A stretch of 64,000 bases of DNA from NCBI RefSeq assembly GCF_954871325.1, contig NC_088777.1, forward strand, positions 17,771,366 through 17,835,365, given 5' to 3'. The translations under genes and the position numbers were made by a program. Source of the DNA: Gordionus sp. m RMFG-2023. Lineage: Eukaryota > Nematomorpha > Gordioida > Chordodea > Parachordodidae. Position 1 is the stretch's first letter, and every line of letters starts with the position of its first letter. A model generated the notes under the pieces. It made no database searches. It was not told the origin of the DNA and worked only from the letters and a program-made list of their open reading frames with translations. Below are positions 56,501-64,000 of this stretch, one piece after another.

Positions 56501-58889
56501 AATTTTTATAAAAATAATAAAGATTTATATAAATCACTATTTAATTATTGTCATTAAATTTTATAGAGTTTGTGGCTAAAGTTAAATGGATTTCATAATA
56601 AAAGGAAGGACGCTTTGCAATGCTCTGAATCTATAATTACGTAGAGCATATCTTCGAAAAATATATGACTGAGTTACATGGATAATCAAATTATTTGAAG
56701 ATCGACCTTTACACTAGAGATTAATTAAAATCAAAACGAGCGAAGAATTGAATATTTCAAGCATCGGGATTCTAATTTACATTTATTTTGATCATAAGTA
56801 ACTCGATACTAAGAAGGCATATTGGCTAGAATCTACATCCTCTCGAGAAGTTCATAGTGATGGGATTAGAAGTTCTGGCCATGCTTACCACTATCATATT
56901 CGGTTGCAGTCTATGGGTTCTAAAGCTTTCAAACATCGCACATAATGTTCATGTAATAGAAAATCTTTAAATAATGCTATTTTTTATAAATATATATTCG
57001 CAAATATCGAATATTTTATTTTATTGTTTTCTATTTCGAGTGTAATAAATTGCTGGAATCTTCATCTATAAATCATTGATAAACTGGTATGATTAGAAAG
57101 AAAAAAGATGAGAGAAGATATAAAAAGTAACAAAAAGGAAGAGAGAAGAGAAATGTATGAAGAAAGAATCGAGATGAAATAAGATAAAAGAAAATCTATA
57201 GAAGTAAGATAAAAGAAAATATGTGGTCGGCTTTGAGCTCGGCATTCAGTCAAATCATAAACCACGTTATTGTACACGTATAAACCAAAAATGAAGAATT
57301 TTCCATGGATAACGCCACCAAGTATTTCGGTTTCAAATCGGTTATCGGTCAAATAACGATATTTTTAAAATATTTTTTGGGATAATGATTTGCACGTATT
57401 TATAGATAAATTAACCAAAAATAAACATTTTCCAAATATCATTACTACCAAATTTGGTAGATCGAATATTTAGTAAGTGGTCGGTTTTGAGCTCGCCATT
57501 CGGTCAAATCTTAATATTTTCAAAAAATTATTTAGGATAATGCTTAACACTTTATTCTTCACTTATAAACCAAAAATGAAGAATTTTCCATGGAGAGCGC
57601 CAGCAACGCAGTATTTCGGTTTCAAATCGGTTATCGGTCAAATCACGAAATTTTTTAAATATTTTTTGGGATAATGATTTGCACGTATTTTTAGATAAAT
57701 TAGCCAAAAATGAACATTTTCCAAATAATATTACTATCAAATTTGGTCGATCAAATATTTATTAAGTGGTCGGTTTTGAACTCGCCATTCGGTCAAATCA
57801 TAGTATTTTCAAAAAATTAATTAGGATAATGCTTAACACCTTATTGTTCACTTATAAACCAAAAATGAAGAATTTTCCAAAGAGAGCGCCAGCAACGCAG
57901 TATTTAGTCATTAGGCCGGTTTCAAATCGGTTATCTGTCAAATCACGATATTTTTAAAATATTTTTTGGGATAATAATTTACACGTATATATAGATAAAT
58001 AAACCAAAAATGATTATTTTCCAAATAATATTAACACCAAATTTGGTCGATAGAATATTTAGTAAGTGGTCGGTTTTGAGCTCGGCATTCGGTCAAATCA
58101 TAATATTTTCAAAATATTTTTTAGGATAATGACACCTAAATATACACGTATAAACCAAAAATGAAGAGATTTTGATCAATAACGCCAGCAATATGTTTCT
58201 TACAAACTTTCTACTATTTTTCGATTCTAAACCTACTCATTAATTAAATGTCAAAGAAACCTCTATTTTTTAAAAAAAATTTAAGTTTTTCACATGTATT
58301 TACACCCAAATACAAAAAAAGCACTATCCGATATTTATTCTGGTTTCCTAAGAATATATTTTCATATTTATGCATTTAATGCCCTCTTATGGATATAAAT
58401 TTGTTAAATTTTGTAATTGAAAAATAAAATTTAAGTTGTAATAAGCTAGTAAATAAATTTTTTTTCCAATAATATTAAGTAAAAATAGAATTTTAAATTA
58501 TTTGATATTTAATATCAATTTTTTACTTAATTAAAAATTGATTTATGTAAAATAAAAAAAATGTTTTTGAAAAATTTTTTTTAAAAGATATTATATAATC
58601 AAATTATGATTAATTGCTTTTTAGCAAGGCAGTTTAGCAAGGCAGTATTTAGTCATACCGATAAAAATATATTTCATATAAACTAATAAAAATATATTTC
58701 ATATTTGTTCCAGGCTTATTTTTTTATTAATATTTGTGAAAATATTTTATGACAATAATATAGACTAAGGTAACCCGGCTGAAGAGGGCAAAAGCGGGCC
58801 GAAGGCACGCCCAAAAGGGGGTCTGGGGGCAAAGCCCCCAATAATTTTTTAATCCCCCGCCCCTTAGGAAAATCCTGGCTACGCCTATG
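53574..58889. mobile_element. Family X copy 2
   Basis: Left end TATAGGCGTA, right end CCTGGCTACGCCTATG. Flanking 8-mers TGGTAAAT (53566-53573) and TGCTAAAT (58890-58897) match at 7 of 8, a hAT-type duplication. Lacks both the LTR element and hAT-3 present in copy 1, so it supplies the empty sites for both. It carries the foldback element 54376-58657 instead. Confidence 0.75.
54376..58657. mobile_element. 4.3-kb foldback element with ~290-bp repeat arms
   Basis: Ends TATGACTAAATACTGCCTTG and its inverted copy, each with CTGCCTTGCTAAA twice. Arms (54376-~55930 and ~57190-58657) are inverted copies; each has 3-4 tandem units of ~290 bp sharing TTTGACCGAATGGCGAGCTC, GGTAGTAATATTATTTGGAA and CGATTTGAAACCGAAATACT. 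The centre (55930-57190) is ~1.2 kb with no recognisable gene. Non-autonomous; TSD not resolved. The short open frames here arise from the repeats. Confidence 0.75.
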
Positions 58890-58939
58890 TGCTAAATTAA
58901 TATTTAGTGAGTGATATTGATATATTTTTAACACAGAAT

Positions 58940-59237
58940 TTGATTGTAAGCTGACATAGTGAAAATATAATTTATATTTATTTATCTAATCTAATAATTA
59001 AAATAATATTCATTAAAAATTTAGACAGTCTTATTAATTTTTAAATAATAAAATTAAATCTATATATTACTCAATAGAATTATAAAAGAAATCGTTCAGG
59101 GGCCAATTAAAAAAATTTATTTTTAGTTCAAGGGGATATTAAGGAGCAATTTAAAAAAAAATTTTGCTTCAGGGAGCTATTCTAATTTTTCAGGGGGCTC
59201 GAGCCCCCGCATCTTTCCCCCCCCCCTAGTGACGCCA
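58940..59237 (-). mobile_element. Solo left terminus of the hAT-3 family
   Basis: Reverse-complement of 41337-41640: ends at TAGTGACGCCACTT with C-run and GGGGGCTCGAGCCCCC. No partner end; truncated copy abutting LINE copy 2. Confidence 0.7.
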
Positions 59238-59239
59238 CT

Positions 59240-60855
59240 TATCTTACTACCCCCCTCATTATGATCAACGCCCCCACTACCTCGATTGGTCTCCCATATC
59301 AACTAATACCCGTAAAAGCATCAACCCAACTAAGTTATCTTATCGGTCTTCTCGTTATGACAAACTTAAAACTACCTCAAAGTTATGGCCTCTCATATCA
59401 TCTCACCCGTCCATATCTACTCACCCTTACTGTGAAGTGTCACATTCAGCGTTATACACTCAACCAACATACACTGCACTGACCCAATTTGCATCATATG
59501 CACAACCCTCATCCACTGCACAAAGTTTAAACGATGTTAGGTTACCCCCGTCAAAAAGTGAAATAATCTAGTATATGTGATCAAGATTCGATACACAGTG
59601 AATACTTGAAAACAGATTCTATGTTATGTGCGGAGATTCTCCTCCAAGTCATAATTAGAATATGGAATGAAGGGACTTGTCCTAGTGATTGGCGTACAAC
59701 TATCCTAGTTAATTTACCTAAAACAAAGAACCCCAAATTTCTTGAAGACTGTAGGGGAATCTCACTAAATTCGGTAGTATATTAGATATTTGTGAATGTG
59801 ATCTTAAATAAACTAAGGCCGTTAGTAGAACCGCTGTTTGTCTATTCATTAGTTTCTTTTAGGGAAGAGTCAAAAATTCATATTGAAGGAGCTGTCATAC
59901 GGAGTGGTCAATTGATCATTATTGTTCCAGATTTCAAGAAAGCTTTCGATTCTGTTAAAGTATCACGTTTTCGATAAAAACATAAATAAATAATAATCTT
60001 AATTTAACCGCGTTTTCGATAAAAATGAAAATAAATAATATAAAAAAATCTTTAATTTTAACATAAATTAACGCATTACTTATGGACAAATTTTATTATC
60101 GTTTGTTAGATATGTCGATTTAAAATTTTATTTCATATCATTCGGCGAGATTTTATTTTAAGTTTATATTAACGTTTTATATTATCGTTGCAATTAATAT
60201 TTGTTTTTTTGATATAGTTAAATTCAATTTTAAACTAACTTTTATTTTTTATGATTATTTTTTATAATTTTTTTTTTTAAAAAGATATAAAAAGAACATT
60301 TTTTTTGTCAAAGGGGATATATAAAAAAATGTAATTTATAAAAAATTTGAGAACATAAAATGTAATTTATTTATTTAATGTAATTTATTTATAAAGTATG
60401 ATTTCAATGAAGATATTTCTATTCACAATCTATTCACGATAATTTTTCAGATTCCAAAATACATGTTAAGTGATGGAGCGCCTTAGAAGAGGTAGGCTAA
60501 CAGTTTCGATAAACATGATGAAACCCATTTATAAAGACTATTCGATTCAAATAATCCATGCTGGCTTAAAATCTCATAAAATCCCGGTTAATATTGGTTT
60601 GAAACAAGGATTTGTTTTATCACCTTTACTATTTAATTTTGTTACTAATTATATTATAATGAAAGTTAAAGCTACACACTTGGTTCGGTGGACAATTGGG
60701 AAGCTTAATAGTCTAACTTTTGCTGACGATTTATGCCTGATAGGTGAGTCTGCGTCGGGATCTTCAATCAGTATTTGATAGTATCATGATTGAGGTTGAA
60801 TATTTTGATTTAAAATTAAACATAAAAAAACTAAACAAATGACCTCATTCTACAC
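59240..60855 (+). pseudogene. LINE copy 2: linker and reverse transcriptase
   Basis: 59245-59570 is open in one frame and GC-richer than anything near it (DQRPHYLDWSPISTNTRKSI ... AQPSSTAQSLNDVRLPPSKS), the Ser/Thr/Tyr-rich linker before the RT domain. Then SIHSEYLKTDSMLCAEILLQ, CPSDWRTTILVNLPKTKNPK, FLEDCRGISLNS, and DFKKAFDSVK (RT box with first Asp). After an interruption (59958-60453) comes WSALEEVG, NIGLKQGFVLSPLLF and LNSLTFADDLCLI, the FADD catalytic box. Several stops; inactive. Confidence 0.75.
59958..60453 (+). other. Intron-like insertion in LINE reverse transcriptase
   Basis: Breaks the RT domain between AFDSVK and WSALEEVG. Its borders look like splice sites: AAA|GTATCA at the left and AATTTTTCAG at the right. 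It is AT-rich and non-coding. Could equally be a small decayed insertion. Confidence 0.35.
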
Positions 60856-60865
60856 CTCCCCACCA

Positions 60866-62290
60866 GGGTTGCTGGGTCAAAATTTCCAAATTGCGGGAGA
60901 AATTTGGTATTTTGCGGGAGAAATATGAAAATTGCGGTAGAAATATAAAAATTGCTAAAAAAAATTTTTGCGGGCCTTCGGCCGGGATTTTGAATTGACT
61001 TAATTATCCGCCTATTATTTTTTATAATTTGTTTATATAAATACAATGTCGGTAACTATTTTTCAAAATAAAATAACATCTTGATTTATTAAAATATATT
61101 AATTTATAAAAAATAATTAACGATCCTTTGTAAATATAAAAGAATGTAAACAAGATAAAATTTTATAAAAAAACAAACGATTTTAATTTTACAATGTAAA
61201 AAATATATTTTATGCGAATGTCCCGTAAAACATCCGCAATTGGAAATCTACCTTGTGTGTGTATAACATTATATGGATAGGCGCTTATTTATCACGTATC
61301 ACGTTTAAATACATAATAAGGTAATATTGTATTTATTTCATTTATAATTATTTTATTTATTATTGTTACATCACATTATTATAATAAGTGCAAGAGAGTG
61401 TATCTACATCCATTGCAAAACAAAAATATTCTCCAAAAAAAGGAAATAATACAGATGCAACTACAGTTGCGGCAATTGTAATCACTTATTTTGTAGGAAA
61501 ACATTCACAGAGCTACTTATCATTACAATGTGCGTAGAATCTTTCCCCATAATATTTAACGACTCCAAGATAAATGAAAACTTTACTTGTAGAACAAAAA
61601 TGAGCAAGGATAACATCAATGTTTTAGAACCTGAATTTAGGAGGTCAATTCTTGACGATTTGAAAGATGGGCATACATATGCAATTCTAACAGATGCATC
61701 TAATTAGTCTCCGCTATTTCAACAAAATTAAGAACGTTTCAAGAAAACGATTAATTTTTTTCCCCTTAAATAGTGAAAAATCTAAAGACATAGTTAATCA
61801 TATAATGGTAAATATAGCAGATTCGGATTATCAATAAATTGCATATCAGGTTTCTGATCTGATAATGCCTCAGTGAATTTGAAAAAAACCAGAGTGTATT
61901 TACAGAATTGAGTCAGCACAATGCTGGTTGCGAATTGCGATATGTTCCTTAAAATTTTACAAACCTTTAAAAATATATTTCTTAAATAAATATTATAAAA
62001 GCTGTCCTAACATTTTGAAAATTTTTTTCAATAATGAATGGCAGAGGTATATTTAGGTTTGATTTCACATGTAGGAAATCTACTACATGCTGTTAATGTG
62101 CAGTTGCAATCAGAAGAATCTTAACAAAGATTCACAAAATTATGCTGCAGATGTGTTCATTTTACAATTAAAAATTGACAATAAATTTTATGACGCCATT
62201 GATAAAACTATATTAAAATGTTCAAAAAATTTTTAAAATACCGATAGACATTAATTTGTTTGAGGAGATTGTAATGCTCTCTATTTTTGA
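60866..62290 (+). pseudogene. hAT-4 family, plus-strand copy, decayed
   Basis: Begins CAGGGTTGCTGGGTC with subterminal TTGCGGGAGAAAT repeats (60895-60950), a hAT-like end. From ~61390 the frames read NTDATTVAAIVITYFVGKHS, NINVLEPEFRRSILDDLKDG, HTYAILTDASN (Asp region), and degenerate SDNAS near 61860. Further sequence to 62280 matches, in the opposite orientation, the minus copy at 62300-64000. Many stops; inactive. Confidence 0.55.
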
Positions 62291-62439
62291 TTTACAATGT
62301 AAAAAATATATTTTATGCGAATGTATAAATAAGATTTTATAAAATATAAAAAAAATATGGAAAATCAAATAGTTATAATGTTAATTATATTTTATTTGAG
62401 ATTTAAATAATGGAACTAAACGTTTACCGTCGTTATTGA

Positions 62440-64000
62440 GATATTTATAAAATTCCTGGCATGACATATTATAAATTTGTTTAACCATTAGCTCGGCCTC
62501 TAATGTTGTTAAAGCAATCCGATTTCTCCTTTTTCCAGGCAGTCCTCATCAGGCTAAAAATGCGCTCGGATGAGGCATTAGAATAAGGTAAGGAGAAATC
62601 ATACTCACATATTTTTTCCAAGCATGGGGATTTATTGTTATTACGAACAAATTCAACCCATTTCTTCTCTACTTCTAGACCATCTAACTTTAAGTAGACT
62701 TGCAATCTCCTCAAACAAGACATCAATGTTTTTCAGTATTTTTAATATATTTATTAAATTACAAAAACCATCAATTGATGGTTTCTGTTCCAAGGTCATA
62801 TTTATACATTTGTAAATAGAGTTATTAAAATCAAATTTTGATTGTAAATATTGTAAATATTCTAAATTGTCTTAATAAAAATATCTGCTTCATTTAAAAA
62901 ATGTATTAATTAGTGTATTATTATTTTTAGCAATAGCGCCATAAAATTTATTATCAATTTTTAACTGTAGAGATGAACAGAGCTGTAGCATGATTTTGTG
63001 AATCTTTATCAATAAAGAATATTCTGATTACAACTGAATCTGCCATTTCATAATCCAAAAAATTTTTCAAAATTTTAGGACAACTTTTAAATTCTTTATT
63101 TAAAAAGTAATTTTTTAAGGTTTTGTAAAATTTTAAAATTCTATCGATGGCAGGTTAAACCACCTGATAGGTATACAGCGTCTTCATGAGCGGGAGGGGT
63201 AGGAACAGTTCGCATCCTATTTTTTAAGGGGGGTATGGGGCAGGCTGCTTTAATGAGGGAAGTATAAATTTTTGGGGGGTTATCTATTAAATTTTGAGAT
63301 GAAATAGGACAAAATTTATTGCTGTAAAAATTAATACTTTTATTATAGAATTATTATAATACAATTCATCGACCAAATCTATATATTGCAAACAATCATA
63401 CACACTGTTTTCCAAATAAAGCTTTCTGCTATCCTTTTAAATGTAATTTAAAAGGTTTAGATATTTCAGCCATAATGCCATAATAATTAATTCATTGTAA
63501 ATAATGGAGGTTTTAATTGAATTTATTATCTAAAAAATAAATTCTTTATATTCACAAAATATCGATAGTTGTTAGTAGAGATAAATTATTTTAAGTTATC
63601 ATTTATAAATTCTCTGAAATTATTTAAAAAGGTGGAAATAATAATAGGGAAACACCGCCGCCGAAGGTGATGTAAATATTTTAGGGGGGTAGGCAAAGGT
63701 TTTTGAAGGGGGTTTGCATCCAGCGAAAATCCTGTCATGTAGACGCTGTAGGTATATATCGCAACAACTTAAACCATTCCAAGTCAGACCACTTTACCAA
63801 CTCTTTTAATTCATTAACTCTTTTAGTTGATGAACTAAATTCGTTAAAACATTTCATCATAATTATTTCGACATCCACAGATAGTACATTCATTGCCTTC
63901 TTGCAAGAATTATGTAGTATATGGCATATACAGCCAATTGGTATTAATTCATTATTGTGCTGCCTCAATTCGGTAACTTTTGTTTTTGCCAAAATTTACA
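62440..64000 (-). pseudogene. hAT-4 family, minus-strand copy, decayed, runs off right edge
   Basis: Minus-strand 63992-63749: IPIGCICHILHNSCKKAMNV then LVKWSDLEWFKLLRYI, the CxxH and RW-preceding region; across the MITE it continues as IPIRWFNLPSIDRILK (63175-63130). 62726-62481: CEYDFSLPYSNASSERIFSL and MRTAWKKEKSDCFNN, the dimerisation domain with SSERIFS. Middle part (63100-62750) has several frame changes. The N-terminal part lies outside the window. Confidence 0.7.
63176..63748. mobile_element. 573-bp hAT MITE inside hAT-4
   Basis: Ends CAGCGTCTTCATGA and (inverted) CAGCGTCTACATGA with G-rich subtermini (GGGAGGGGTAGG, AGGGGGGTAGGC). Perfect 8-bp duplication TAGGTATA (63168-63175, 63749-63756). 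Removing it restores the reading of the host transposase motif. No coding sequence. Recent insertion. Confidence 0.85.

Noticed and set aside
54969-57957. Several 60-96-codon open frames on both strands (e.g. 54969-55157, 55321-55521, 57477-57674)
   Set aside because: They recur with the ~290-bp unit of the foldback element and mirror each other on the two arms; repeat by-products, not genes.
60831-61046. Minus-strand open frame of 71 codons
   Set aside because: Spans the hAT-4 terminal repeats and end of LINE copy 2; no motif.

Overview
The window is very A+T-rich animal DNA (about three quarters A+T by eye). It holds two host genes with spliceosomal introns and a dense layer of transposable elements. 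Introns are either tiny (42-47 nt in the aminopeptidase gene, 84 nt in one receptor intron) or several kb long and full of transposons. That pattern, the low G+C and the Asn/Tyr-rich low-complexity protein segments fit a metazoan such as a flatworm or a small parasitic lineage, but I cannot name the species. Nothing prokaryotic is present.

Layout. 1-2.3 kb: decayed hAT transposase running off the left edge, with a small GC-rich element inside it, then other element ends. 3.1-3.5 kb: a weak two-exon small-gene candidate. 4.2-19.85 kb (+): a divergent rhodopsin-like seven-helix receptor gene, assembled here as six exons that keep one open frame of 1,314 codons. Its 6.9-kb first intron splits the third intracellular loop and carries hAT debris plus a 2.7-kb element with ~0.5-kb terminal inverted repeats. 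Its last intron carries nested hAT elements. 20.5-21.15 kb (-): the first five exons of an M17 leucine aminopeptidase, convergent with the receptor; the catalytic half is not in the window.

22.8-46.8 kb is a nested stack. An old element (family X) was entered by a young Ty3/gypsy-type LTR element (TSD AAAAT). That was entered by a 13.5-kb hAT element (hAT-1, TSD GTAGCATG), which has an intact five-exon, 610-aa transposase gene and huge inverted arms made of minisatellite and ~119-bp satellite arrays. hAT-1 carries another hAT-derived element inside an intron of its transposase gene. A separate 4.9-kb hAT (hAT-3) sits further right in X; a second copy of X at 53.6 kb keeps the empty insertion sites.

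46.8-64 kb: a 746-bp hAT derivative with a perfect TSD, degenerate tandem repeats, two LINE copies (endonuclease plus C-terminus at 50-53 kb; reverse transcriptase at 59-61 kb), X copy 2 containing a 4.3-kb foldback element built of ~290-bp repeats, and a last hAT family in two opposed copies with a 573-bp MITE in one. Host genes work independently: a membrane receptor and a cytosolic/mitochondrial peptidase. Most of the remaining sequence is mobile-element strata whose order of arrival can be read from target duplications and empty sites.
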